Counted from the stretch's first letter, positions 1 through 7,077 are shown. The stretch: DNA of 8,808 nt from Anaerolineae bacterium (GCA_023511475.1 JAIMBM010000095.1:1-8808); one strand, 5' to 3'. Notes: generated by a model not told the origin, from the letters alone. Translations and numbers: made by a program.

Positions 1-474
1 GTCTTCGGTGAAGGCGTCGTCGACGACGTACTTCAGCTCGTCGACGAGCGGCCGGAGCCGTTCGGCGATGGCGTAGGTGGGCGGCTTGGGCGACACGGTG
101 CGCCAGTCCACCTCTTCCACCCACGGCGCGTGGAAGCGGCCGCTCGTCTCCACCTGGACGAAGTGGCCGCGCGCCTTGAGCCCGCGCACGAAGGCGAGCA
201 TCGCCGGCTTGGGCTGCTGCAGCGGCTCGCCGCCGGTGAGGACCACGTTCGGCGTCTCGATGCGCTCGTAGATCTCCTCGAGCGACATGGGCGTGCCGCC
301 GGAGAAGTCCCAGGTGTACTTCGTGTCGCACCATTCGCAGCCCACGGAGCAGCCCTGGAACCGCACGAACGTGCAGAGGTACCCCGCCCTCACGCCCTCG
401 CCCTGGATGGACGTGAAGATCTCGCTGACGCGAAGGCGGACATCCGTGGCCAATGCGCGCTCGTTCATCATCAT
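1..474 (-). CDS. queE: 7-carboxy-7-deazaguanine synthase QueE (C-terminus beyond window)
   Basis: Radical SAM enzyme that converts 6-carboxy-tetrahydropterin to 7-carboxy-7-deazaguanine on the preQ0/queuosine route; cytosolic. The visible 158 codons carry the family signature in order: F-T-S-I-Q-G-E-G at residues 20-27, the [4Fe-4S] cluster motif C42-x3-C46-x2-C49 followed by D-T-K-Y-T-W, the SAM-binding T-G-G-E-P at 80-84, E-T-S-G at 109-112, and S-P-K-P-P at 128-132. The frame is still open at base 1, so the last part of a protein usually a little over 200 residues is missing. Three consecutive ATG codons (474, 471, 468) could each start it. I chose the first; a modest GGGGT lies about 8 bases upstream, so the true start may shift by one or two residues. 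It is divergent from the protease gene at 605. No other queuosine gene is visible, so any operon partners lie to the left. Confidence 0.95.
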   Translation of the reverse strand, partial: MMMNERALATDVRLRVSEIFTSIQGEGVRAGYLCTFVRFQGCSVGCEWCDTKYTWDFSGGTPMSLEEIYERIETPNVVLTGGEPLQQPKPAMLAFVRGLKARGHFVQVETSGRFHAPWVEEVDWRTVSPKPPTYAIAERLRPLVDELKYVVDDAFTED

Positions 475-604
475 CAGTACATTACCCCAACGGCGCGGGA
501 CTGGCCACGAAGCGCGCGCCAGGGCCCGAACGACGGCGCGAGGTATGCCCGCGTCCGGCTTCGGCCGACACTAGGCGCAGCACATCCTGACTCGGGGTGA
601 CGCC

Positions 605-1450
605 GTGGGCGGCCTCTGGAACTGGTTCTGGCTTCTCGTCTTTCTCTGGTCCCTGGCTCCGCTGTACCGGCAGCGGCTCCTTCACCAGAAGCGCGTGCAA
701 CTGATCCGCGCCATCGAGCGGAGCCGGGGATCCCGGCTCATCAGCCTCATCCACCGCCAGGAGTCCGTGAGCTTCCTCGGCATCCCGATCTCCCGCTACA
801 TCACGATCGAGGACTCGGAAGAGGTGCTCCGCGCCATTCACCTGACGCCCGAGGATGTGCCCATCGACATGATCCTGCACACCCCGGGCGGCCTCGTCCT
901 CGCCGCCGAGCAGATCGCCCAGGCGCTGCGCCGGCACAGGGCGCCCGTCACCGTCTTCGTGCCGCACTACGCGATGTCCGGCGGCACGCTGATCGCCCTG
1001 GCGGCGGACCGCGTCGTCATGGATCCGAACGCCGTGCTCGGGCCGGTCGACCCGCAGCTCGGACAGTGCCCGGCGGCCTCAGTCCTGAAGGTGCTCGAGC
1101 AGAAGGACATCAACGAGATCGACGATCAGACCCTCATCATGGCGGATCAGGCGCGCAAGGCGATTGCGCAGGTGCAGCGGACGATCACGCGCATCCTGAG
1201 CGATCGCATGCCCGTCAAGCGGGCGCAGGCGCTGGCCGAGACGCTCTCCTCCGGCACCTGGACCCACGACTATCCGATCACTGTCGACGAGGCGAAGGAG
1301 CTCGGCCTGCCGGTGAGCACCGACATGCCCCAGGAAGTGTATGAGATTATGAGCCTCTTCCCCCAGGCGGGGATGCGGCGGCCCTCGGTCGAGTACATCC
1401 CCAGCCCCTACGGGCCGGCAGAGCAGGAGCGGCGCCGGCCGCCGCGGTAG
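605..1450 (+). CDS. Membrane-anchored SDH-family (DUF114) serine protease, Clp/crotonase fold
   Basis: Predicted membrane-bound serine protease of the SDH proteinase family (PF01972), related to ClpP and SppA. The 281-residue product starts with one hydrophobic, Trp-rich segment (about 4-21), likely a membrane anchor. The Clp-fold core follows: H-T-P-G-G at 92-96 (oxyanion region) and the nucleophile motif M-S-G-G-T with Ser125, then D-R-V-V-M-D-P-N and L-G-P-V-D-P-Q near 135-151. K162 or K167 sits about 40 residues after the serine, where the Lys of a Ser-Lys dyad is expected by analogy with NfeD-type proteases; this assignment is inference. The C-terminus is Pro/Arg-rich. The start is GTG, supported by GGGGTGA at 594-600, four bases upstream. 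The 22-bp gap to the membrane methyltransferase gene at 1473 suggests co-transcription. Substrates of this family are poorly known. Confidence 0.88.
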   Translation: MGGLWNWFWLLVFLWSLAPLYRQRLLHQKRVQLIRAIERSRGSRLISLIHRQESVSFLGIPISRYITIEDSEEVLRAIHLTPEDVPIDMILHTPGGLVLAAEQIAQALRRHRAPVTVFVPHYAMSGGTLIALAADRVVMDPNAVLGPVDPQLGQCPAASVLKVLEQKDINEIDDQTLIMADQARKAIAQVQRTITRILSDRMPVKRAQALAETLSSGTWTHDYPITVDEAKELGLPVSTDMPQEVYEIMSLFPQAGMRRPSVEYIPSPYGPAEQERRRPPR

Positions 1451-1472
1451 ATAGACAAGGAGGGCTCAGTCG

Positions 1473-2126
1473 ATGTTACCGCCGCTGTTTCCCGTCTACG
1501 TTCCTGCCCTGGTGCCCCTGTACCCGTATGCGCCGCTCGTCTGGCTGGCCGGGGTCGTGTGCCTGTGGCTAACGCGCTACACACATCAGTTGGGCAAGCG
1601 TTGGGGCAGGCGCTACTACCTGGTGTCGGCGATCATACGCCCGGTGGGGGTGGTGCTCATCGCCATTGGGTGGCTTGCCCTCTATGCTCCCGCGAAAGGG
1701 CCGGGCTTTCTGCGGGGGCCCGCGGTGCCCTGGCTGCCGTTGCGGTCGCTGACCGAGGTGCTGTGCTGGGCGGCTTCGGTCGGCTTCTTTGCGTTCGGCG
1801 TCTGGGCGGTGGCGACGTTGGGGCTGCGCCGCTCCTTCCTGTACCGAAGTGTGGATGACGGGCTGGTGACCTCGGGACCGTACGCGCTGGTGCGGCATCC
1901 GCAGTTTCTGGCGACAATAGGGATGATCTTTTTCGCCACGCGGGTATTCCAGCCGCAAGGCTTTCCCATATACGGACTCGGGTACACGCACTCGGTCGAT
2001 GCCAACTGGCTGCTCTTCAGCCTCGCTCTGTGGGTGCTGGCGGTGCTGGAGGACCGGGAGCTGGCGGCGCACTTTCCGGAGTACGAGGAGTACGCCCGGC
2101 GGGTGCCGCGGCTGATTCCGAACTAG
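1473..2126 (+). CDS. Isoprenylcysteine carboxyl methyltransferase (ICMT/PEMT)-like membrane methyltransferase
   Basis: Integral membrane SAM-dependent methyltransferase of the ICMT/phospholipid methyltransferase superfamily. Length is 217 residues with about five hydrophobic segments (roughly 13-34, 50-71, 95-117, 145-159, 179-192). The diagnostic C-terminal block is intact: D-D-G-L-V-T-S-G-P-Y then R-H-P at 141-143, followed after the last membrane segment by L-E-D-R-E-L at 192-197 and F-P-E-Y-E-E-Y at 201-207. In the family the RHP and E-x-x-E/Y-x-x-Y elements form the SAM and substrate site. Bacterial members have unknown or varied substrates (lipids, thiols, small molecules), so 'isoprenylcysteine' is only a family name. 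The start is well fixed by AAGGAGG at 1457-1463, nine bases before the ATG. It is the second gene of a pair with the upstream membrane protease and converges on the mttB-like gene. Confidence 0.88.
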   Translation: MLPPLFPVYVPALVPLYPYAPLVWLAGVVCLWLTRYTHQLGKRWGRRYYLVSAIIRPVGVVLIAIGWLALYAPAKGPGFLRGPAVPWLPLRSLTEVLCWAASVGFFAFGVWAVATLGLRRSFLYRSVDDGLVTSGPYALVRHPQFLATIGMIFFATRVFQPQGFPIYGLGYTHSVDANWLLFSLALWVLAVLEDRELAAHFPEYEEYARRVPRLIPN

Positions 2127-2187
2127 AGGGCGGCGCCTGGGGAAGGCTGCGGGGCGATGGGGCTGCCGCTCCACCGCCGGGTGCGAT

Positions 2188-2203
2188 GCCTGCGCCGACA
2201 GGC
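2188..2203. other. Short hairpin between convergent genes (weak terminator candidate)
   Basis: The 86-bp gap between the converging methyltransferase genes contains GCCTG and CAGGC around a six-base loop. Flanking GGGT and GCCC could extend the stem across a bulge. Neither strand has a run of T after it, so it does not meet the classic intrinsic-terminator pattern. Calling it a shared transcription end is inference from position only. Confidence 0.22.
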
Positions 2204-2212
2204 GCCCGGACG

Positions 2213-3679
2213 TCAGCCTCTGTTTTCGAGCAGCGCGAGGTAGCCGGCGCCGGGGTCGCCCCCGAGGGCGTGCCAGGCCTGGCGGAAGATGCGGCGGACC
2301 TCCTCGATCCCCTCCGCAGGCGCAAAGGCGTAGCTGGCAAGGCGCGACAGGACCTCTTCGCGTGCCCGCTGGCGCGCAGTCCGTCCTCCCTCAACCTGGA
2401 AGGCGTGCCAGCTGGTGCGGTCAAAGAGGCGCGGCAGCCAGTAGACCTCACGATAGTGGTCGAGGGTGGCATCGGTCTGGACGTAGCCGCGCGCCAACCC
2501 CTGCCTGATCTCCTCCACCCATCGGTCGGGGTCGTCGGGGGGCAGGCCCCGGCTGAGGTGCTGAAGGGCGTCGCGCAACTCGATGTCGGCGATGGCCTGC
2601 TCGGGGCTGAAGATGTCATCGTAGCTGAGGACGCCGGCATAGTCCAGGTGCGTGCAGCCGGTCAGGACGGCGAATGTGCCGGAGAGCGCCTTCTCCATCC
2701 CGGCCTGCAATCCGGGGCGTTTGGCCTGCGTGCCGAGGATCGTGGCATAGCCGGCCCCGGCGTCGTAGTGGCGGCTGAGCTGCGCGCCGATCCAGCGCAT
2801 CCAGGCCAGCTCGGGCGCACCGCCAACGATGGTCAGCGTGCGCAGGTCAAAGGGGTACATGCATATGTTCAACCCGACCGGCCTGCCGCCAGAGATCAGG
2901 TGCAACGTCACCGCGGCGCCGAGCGCCTCGGCCGTCGAGAGCACCCAGGCCGCGCGCGGGTGGATTGGGGCGCTGGCGCCTACCGCTGGAAGGGTAGTCA
3001 CCGAAAAGCTCTCCCAGCGGGCGATGTGCGCGACCAGGGTGTCGAACTCGAACCCGGCGAGGCGCAGGGGGCTCACAGGAAAGATACCCATGCTCCGGAT
3101 GGGGCGCCCGAGCGCCTCGGCCATGGCGAAGAGGTATGGGAGGGCTTCGGGCGGGTGCAGGGTGTGCACCCCGCCGCCAGCGCTCAGGAACTCGGCGCCA
3201 ACCCTGTAGGTCACAAGGGCTTGCAGCTGCGGCGGCACATCGGCGGGGATGCCCGGGACGTTCCCGTGCAGTCCGAGAGCGCGGAGCGTCTCGGCGCTGC
3301 GGGTCGCCTCGACGAGGTTTGCCGTGGTCATGGGCTCGATGGCATCGGTTGCCGGAGAGTGATAGTGCTGGCACATGTCCCCGATGCCAATGGACAGGGT
3401 CTCTCCGGCGGGTCGGACCGGTTCTTGGAGGCAACGGAGCGAGGCCAACTGCTCCTCGACGAGGGATGGCTCGAAGTGAGCCCTCTGCCCCTCGATGCGA
3501 ACGCCCGCCCGGGCGAGCATCTGGAGCGCGACGGGATTGTCGACCTCAAGCCCGATCTCCTGCAGGACGCGAAGGGCCGCGCGGTGAATATGGGCTATCT
3601 CCTCCGGGCTAAGAGGACGCAGCCAGTCGGCGGGAGCGCTGAATGCCACAGTCATCCCTCTTGTTTTGATAGCGGACAT
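2213..3679 (-). CDS. MttB-superfamily (trimethylamine methyltransferase family) protein, no pyrrolysine
   Basis: Member of the MttB superfamily (PF06253), cytosolic TIM-barrel enzymes that move a methyl group from a methylated amine to a corrinoid protein. The N-terminal L-S-P-E-E-I-x-x-I-H and V-L-Q-E-I-G-L-E-V at about 23-46 is typical. The long C-terminal half matches the family: P-A-V-G-A-S-A-P at 231-238, M-Y-P-F-D-L-R-T at 274-281, G-A-P-E-L at 287-291, the block ending L-Q-A-G-M-E-K at 324-330, then A-L-S-G and Y-A-G-V-L-S. The 488-codon frame contains no in-frame amber codon, so it groups with non-pyrrolysine homologues such as the glycine betaine methyltransferase MtgB rather than true MttB; the substrate is unknown. 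The start is uncertain. ATG at 3679 has no clear ribosome site, ATG at 3655 has AGAGGG directly against it, and GTG at 3649 has that AGAGGG six bases upstream, which fits best. It is the last gene of the leftward unit, 86 bp after the lipoprotein gene. No corrinoid protein is visible. Confidence 0.88.
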   Translation of the reverse strand: MSAIKTRGMTVAFSAPADWLRPLSPEEIAHIHRAALRVLQEIGLEVDNPVALQMLARAGVRIEGQRAHFEPSLVEEQLASLRCLQEPVRPAGETLSIGIGDMCQHYHSPATDAIEPMTTANLVEATRSAETLRALGLHGNVPGIPADVPPQLQALVTYRVGAEFLSAGGGVHTLHPPEALPYLFAMAEALGRPIRSMGIFPVSPLRLAGFEFDTLVAHIARWESFSVTTLPAVGASAPIHPRAAWVLSTAEALGAAVTLHLISGGRPVGLNICMYPFDLRTLTIVGGAPELAWMRWIGAQLSRHYDAGAGYATILGTQAKRPGLQAGMEKALSGTFAVLTGCTHLDYAGVLSYDDIFSPEQAIADIELRDALQHLSRGLPPDDPDRWVEEIRQGLARGYVQTDATLDHYREVYWLPRLFDRTSWHAFQVEGGRTARQRAREEVLSRLASYAFAPAEGIEEVRRIFRQAWHALGGDPGAGYLALLENRG

Positions 3680-3702
3680 GCCCGCTTGTGGCGCCGTCTG
3701 GG

Positions 3703-3739
3703 GGCTGCTGGCGGGCCAACCGCCTGCCCGCCAGCAGCC
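3703..3739 (-). terminator. Perfect 14-bp hairpin between the lipoprotein and mttB-like genes
   Basis: GGCTGCTGGCGGGC at 3703-3716 is exactly complementary to 3726-3739, with a nine-base loop. It begins 26 bases past the lipoprotein stop codon and ends upstream of the mttB-like start. There is no T run on either side, so it may act less as a terminator than as a 3'-end stabilising or attenuating hairpin that leaves more lipoprotein than methyltransferase mRNA. The structure is seen directly; the role is inferred. Confidence 0.6.
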
Positions 3740-3765
3740 GTCATCACTTACGTTGGCCTCGCGGC

Positions 3766-5166
3766 CTAGCTCGCAGACAGCTCCTCGTCAACCTTGGGAG
3801 CCGCGGCCGCTGCCGCCTCGGCCACACTCTTGTCCCCGATGAAGGCGAGGTCAAGCTCGGCCTGGATGATCCCGCTGATCTTGTCCCACTTGTCGCCCGC
3901 GCCAGGAACGCGTAGCACGCCGGGCTGGCTGACGAGAGCGATCAGCGGGTCGTAGCCCAGAGCACTGGATGTGGGGGTGGCAAAGGCATATAGCAGCTGC
4001 CGCAGGCCTGGGATCTCCGGGTTGGCCTCCTGCCACTCCTTCGAGGGTTCGACCTCGAGGGTAAAGTCACGCACATACTCCCAGGCCAGTCGCGGCATCT
4101 TGGTCGTGGCCGCGATGGACCAGCAGTGCGAATGCATGTACCACACCCGGTTACCGTTGTTGGCCTTGGGCGACAGGACGGCTTTCCACTTCAGTTCCTT
4201 GTTTGGCGTTAGGGTGGAGACGTCCCACGCGTTGCCGAGGTACATGGAGACGGCGCCGGTCATGAAGGCGTTCAGCGCCCCCTGGAGGGACTGCAGAGTC
4301 GAGCCGGTGGCGGCGGACTTGTCCACGTTGACCATGTCGGCCCAGTACTGAAGTGCTTCCACGCACTTGGCGTCGGTCAGAGTGCAGTGGGTCTCATCCT
4401 CGTTGAAGACGTCGCCGCCATTGGACCAGATCCAGTATAGCCAGGGAACGAACCACAGGTCAAAAGCGAGGCCCCAGCGCTCCGGCGTGGCGCCGCCCGA
4501 TGCCTGCGTAGTGAGGACGCGGGCAGCGTCCCGGACGTCGTCCCAGAGCCAGTCAGAGCTTGGGTAGTCGAGCCCGGCCTGGTCAAAGTGGTCGACGTTG
4601 AAGTAGAGCGAGACCGGCCCAGGGATAAATCCGAAGATCAGGGCGTAGAGGCTGTTCTGCCAGCTCCCGCCCTCCCACACGGCCGGGAGGATGTCCTCCT
4701 TCTTGATCTTGGGATCCATCTCGAGGAAGGGATCCATCTTGAGGAGCGCGCCGTTGGCTGCGTAGGGCTGGACGTACCCCTCCCACATGTCGAACACATC
4801 GGGAGCGGTGCCAGCCGCAAACAGGGTCTGCAGCTTCTCAAAGTAGTTCTGGCCTGCCGGCAGGAGATCGAGGGTAAGCTTGGTGCCGGGGTGTGCGGCT
4901 TCGAAGCGGGCGTTGAAGGCCAGCGCAATCTCATAGCTCTGGGGCGAGAAACAGCACCCGAGCATCTTGAGCTCACCCTGCTCGTAGGAGGGCGTCGGCT
5001 CGGCAATGACGGTCTCGCGGACGACTATGGTCTCTTTGACCGGCTTTTCGACGGTCTCTTTGACCACTTGAGGTGCGCAGGCTGCTGCCACTGCTGCGGC
5101 CGGGGTCATGGCGAGCCACCTGAGGACCTCCCGGCGGCACAGAGTGCGTGACAGTGCACATGTCAT
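3766..5166 (-). CDS. ABC transporter solute-binding lipoprotein, sugar-type (family 1), Tat-like signal
   Basis: Extracytoplasmic binding lipoprotein of the family 1 solute-binding class (MalE/UgpB-like), usually for oligosaccharides or polyol phosphates. The 466-residue product has a twin-arginine signal (C-R-R-E-V-L-R at 10-16, hydrophobic stretch to 29) and a lipobox A-A-A-C with Cys30 as lipidation site. A charged Val/Glu/Thr spacer (34-58) resembles Chloroflexota lipoproteins. The binding domain shows F-E-A-A-H-P-G-T at 88-95, A-A-G-T-A-P-D-V-F at 117-125, a very aromatic stretch at 235-247 suited to stacking on sugar rings, and F-M-T-G-A-V-S-M-Y-L-G at 301-311, a family hallmark. The ATG at 5166 is fixed by AAGGAGGA (5182-5175) eight bases upstream; the frame stays open further upstream to 5271, but that would bury the signal peptide. 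It lies between a glycosidase-like and an mttB-like gene and has no permease or ATPase beside it. Confidence 0.92.
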   Translation of the reverse strand: MTCALSRTLCRREVLRWLAMTPAAAVAAACAPQVVKETVEKPVKETIVVRETVIAEPTPSYEQGELKMLGCCFSPQSYEIALAFNARFEAAHPGTKLTLDLLPAGQNYFEKLQTLFAAGTAPDVFDMWEGYVQPYAANGALLKMDPFLEMDPKIKKEDILPAVWEGGSWQNSLYALIFGFIPGPVSLYFNVDHFDQAGLDYPSSDWLWDDVRDAARVLTTQASGGATPERWGLAFDLWFVPWLYWIWSNGGDVFNEDETHCTLTDAKCVEALQYWADMVNVDKSAATGSTLQSLQGALNAFMTGAVSMYLGNAWDVSTLTPNKELKWKAVLSPKANNGNRVWYMHSHCWSIAATTKMPRLAWEYVRDFTLEVEPSKEWQEANPEIPGLRQLLYAFATPTSSALGYDPLIALVSQPGVLRVPGAGDKWDKISGIIQAELDLAFIGDKSVAEAAAAAAPKVDEELSAS

Positions 5167-5174
5167 CGCTTCAT

Positions 5175-5258
5175 TCCTCCTTCGGTCAGGATTGGGGCCC
5201 TGCTCACTGCAGGACCGAACCGGGTACGGGGCTTGTACAGAAATGCGGCACCTCCTTT
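5175..5258 (-). promoter_or_regulatory. Leader of the lipoprotein gene: two Shine-Dalgarno sites and a hairpin
   Basis: The gap between the glycosidase stop and the lipoprotein start contains two strong ribosome sites read on the minus strand. One is AAAGGAGGTG at 5258-5249, a perfect anti-SD match with no ATG after it. The other is AAGGAGGA at 5182-5175, which serves the lipoprotein. Between them TTCGGTC (5219-5213) can pair with GACCGAA (5187-5181). The right arm touches the first bases of the second SD. A small CCTGC/GCAGG stem (5213-5209 with 5203-5199) lies inside. A 15-codon frame starts at the GTG that ends the first SD and stops at 5204, in the loop of the small stem. Translational control is possible but unproven. 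Confidence 0.4.
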
Positions 5259-5280
5259 CCCGCAGCGCCACAAACCCGTG

Positions 5281-6987
5281 CTACCACAGCCGCGGCGTTG
5301 GAGCAGCCGGGTGGGGGATAGCCCCTGGGGCGGTGCCTGGGCGTGGCGGCTCGCGCTGGACCAGGTCTCGCCGGCGATAGATCGGATAGCGTTCGCCGGG
5401 CGGCTGGATCTCGATCAGGGTGTTGCCCAACCAGTCGGCCTTGTAGGCCCTACCGGCGATCTCGTAGGTCTGGCTACGGCGGTGCAGAGGGTACTCGATG
5501 GTGACATGCTGCCCCGGCTGCAGATGCTCGAACACGACATAACACCCGCGCCGAGCGGCGGATACCGTGGTACCGTCGATGCGCGTGCTGATCTCGCTTG
5601 GGAGGGCACATCCGGGTATTCGAACCAGCAGTCGCCGCGGCGAGCGGACGTGTACCTCGAGGCGACCGGCCCATGGCTCGTGGCCGATGACCTCGACGTG
5701 GGGGGTGGAGCGCGAGAACCGGAGGTGCACGCGTGTCTCCTGCTCGGTATCCGCAATAGCCGCCCGCCAGACCAGGTACAGAGCGCGCATCCCGCCGCCG
5801 ATGCAGCAGGCCTCGACGCCGTCCCAGGTCAGCAAGCTGTTGGGATGGGCGGCGCACTCGAAACCGCCGAGAAGCATGGATGCGACGCGGTCGGAGATGC
5901 CGGGCAGTGCCCGACGCAGCGCCGCCGCGTCGCGGTACTGGTTCTCAAGCAACTGATTGCGGGCGTAGCGCTCGACATCGTCCCAATAGTCGTTGACGCC
6001 GGCGTCGCTGAGGACGATAGCGAGGTGCAGGAGGTCGGCGAGGGCGCAGGTCTCACAGGTCCCGGCAAATACCCCGTCGAGGCCGAGGCCGTCGACGATG
6101 AAGCCAAAGTCGGGGGTTTGCTCCCGAACGTATCGGTAGACGCGGTCGGCCCACTCGATCATGTCGCGGTCGCCGAGGGCGAGTCCGAGGCGGGCAATGC
6201 CGACCGTGGTTGGCAGGATGCCACCGGAGTGAGTATTGCCACGGAACCTGCCGTCGGGCGGCACGTCGCCGTGGCGCATGTAGAAGCGGGCAAGGCCCGC
6301 GGCGAGCGTGGTGGCCTCCGGATCAGCAGAGAGCTCGACGTAGCGGGCGAGGCCGGTGAGCAGAGCATAGCGATAGGCGACCCAGCGCTCTGGTGCCGAG
6401 GTCGGAGAGTGCCACTCGGGCCGCAGAGTGGGGGCCCAGCGGTAGGTCGGGAAGTAGATGACATCGCCCTCACGCCTGGCAATCGTCGACAGGCCTCTGA
6501 CTATTGCCCGAAGCCGGGGCGACAGATGCTCCTCCCCGGCAGCGAGCAACGTGGCCATAGCCAGGAGCGGGGCCCGCTGGCAGAAGAGGTCGACGTGGCG
6601 GTCGCAGGCACCGGCGCGAGCCTCGGGGCGATACTTGTCGATCTCAATTCCCGGACCTCCGGGCTCGACCGGGTTGTAGAATAGGCCGTCATTGGGGTCC
6701 TGTGCAGCCCACAGGAACTCGCGGAGCAGGTTCTCCTCAGCGATTGCGTCGTGCCTGCCGGTCATGGCACGGGCGAGGACGAGGGCATCGACGAACCTGC
6801 CTGCGATGTCGTTATAGTCCCAGTAGGCGTGGCAGGCCCGTGGCGGCGCCGCCTTCAGGTCGACCCAGAAGTAAGGTCTCGCCCCAATGTCGAGGTCGAG
6901 GCGGGCGAGCAGGGCCGACATGGCGAGGTCGGCGGCCTGCTGTAGCCACTGGTCAGGACGGTAGACGGGAGTGCGAGAGGCAGTCAT
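5281..6987 (-). CDS. GH127-like (beta-L-arabinofuranosidase-type) six-hairpin glycosidase homologue
   Basis: Predicted glycoside hydrolase of the GH127/PF07944 type: an N-terminal (alpha/alpha)6 barrel (about 10-410) and a C-terminal beta-sandwich (about 415-545). In characterised GH127 enzymes such as HypBA1, a zinc ion is held by a Glu-x-Cys pair and a Cys-Cys pair, one Cys being the nucleophile. Here E312-T-C314 and C394-C395 are present with nearly the same spacing (80 residues against 77). The beta domain has the family-like V-R-I-P-G at 455-459 and a late W-L-G-N-T followed by Y-P-I-Y-R-R (519-539). The acid/base Glu expected about 16 residues before E312 is not there (Phe296), though D293, D299 and D304 are near. 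No signal peptide is visible, so it is probably cytoplasmic. The ATG at 6987 has AAAGGA close upstream. It is the first gene of the leftward unit. Substrate unknown; family moderately sure, activity not. Confidence 0.75.
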   Translation of the reverse strand: MTASRTPVYRPDQWLQQAADLAMSALLARLDLDIGARPYFWVDLKAAPPRACHAYWDYNDIAGRFVDALVLARAMTGRHDAIAEENLLREFLWAAQDPNDGLFYNPVEPGGPGIEIDKYRPEARAGACDRHVDLFCQRAPLLAMATLLAAGEEHLSPRLRAIVRGLSTIARREGDVIYFPTYRWAPTLRPEWHSPTSAPERWVAYRYALLTGLARYVELSADPEATTLAAGLARFYMRHGDVPPDGRFRGNTHSGGILPTTVGIARLGLALGDRDMIEWADRVYRYVREQTPDFGFIVDGLGLDGVFAGTCETCALADLLHLAIVLSDAGVNDYWDDVERYARNQLLENQYRDAAALRRALPGISDRVASMLLGGFECAAHPNSLLTWDGVEACCIGGGMRALYLVWRAAIADTEQETRVHLRFSRSTPHVEVIGHEPWAGRLEVHVRSPRRLLVRIPGCALPSEISTRIDGTTVSAARRGCYVVFEHLQPGQHVTIEYPLHRRSQTYEIAGRAYKADWLGNTLIEIQPPGERYPIYRRRDLVQREPPRPGTAPGAIPHPAAPTPRLW

Positions 6988-7050
6988 CCTGTTCCTTTCG
7001 AGTTCGGTTGCGGGCGGCGCCCTCGGCCGCAGACAGCAATGTCTCTGTAG

Positions 7051-7077
7051 ATTATAGCCTGGCCATTCCGGTGCGAA
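7051..7077 (-). promoter_or_regulatory. Candidate promoter for the leftward glycosidase/lipoprotein/mttB unit
   Basis: The minus strand reads a perfect TATAAT at 7056-7051. The best -35 is TTCGCA at 7077-7072 with a short 15-base spacer; at the usual 17-base spacing there is no match. A good -10 with a poor -35 fits a promoter that needs an activator. The predicted leader is about 55-60 bases to the ATG at 6987. One arm of the large inverted repeat lies in its spacer. Confidence 0.45.

Noticed and set aside
555..566. CGGC-TTCG-GCCG mini-hairpin upstream of the protease gene
   Set aside because: Only four base pairs with mismatches outside and no T run; too weak to call a terminator or regulatory element.
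482..967. Minus-strand frame of 161 codons overlapping the protease gene and the queE upstream gap
   Set aside because: No family features, and it would overlap the well-supported protease start and catalytic region.
2030..3769. Long plus-strand frame of 579 codons opposite the mttB-like gene
   Set aside because: It is antisense to a gene with clear family motifs, has no recognisable domain, and overlaps the upstream methyltransferase; long antisense frames are expected at this GC content.
5167..5271. N-terminal extension of the lipoprotein to a GTG at 5271
   Set aside because: It would place 35 extra residues before a clear Tat/lipobox signal, and the ATG at 5166 has its own strong, well-spaced SD.
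5233..6684. Plus-strand frame of 483 codons opposite the glycosidase-like gene
   Set aside because: Low-complexity Gly/Val/Ala/Asp composition without motifs; a mirror of codon bias in the real gene.
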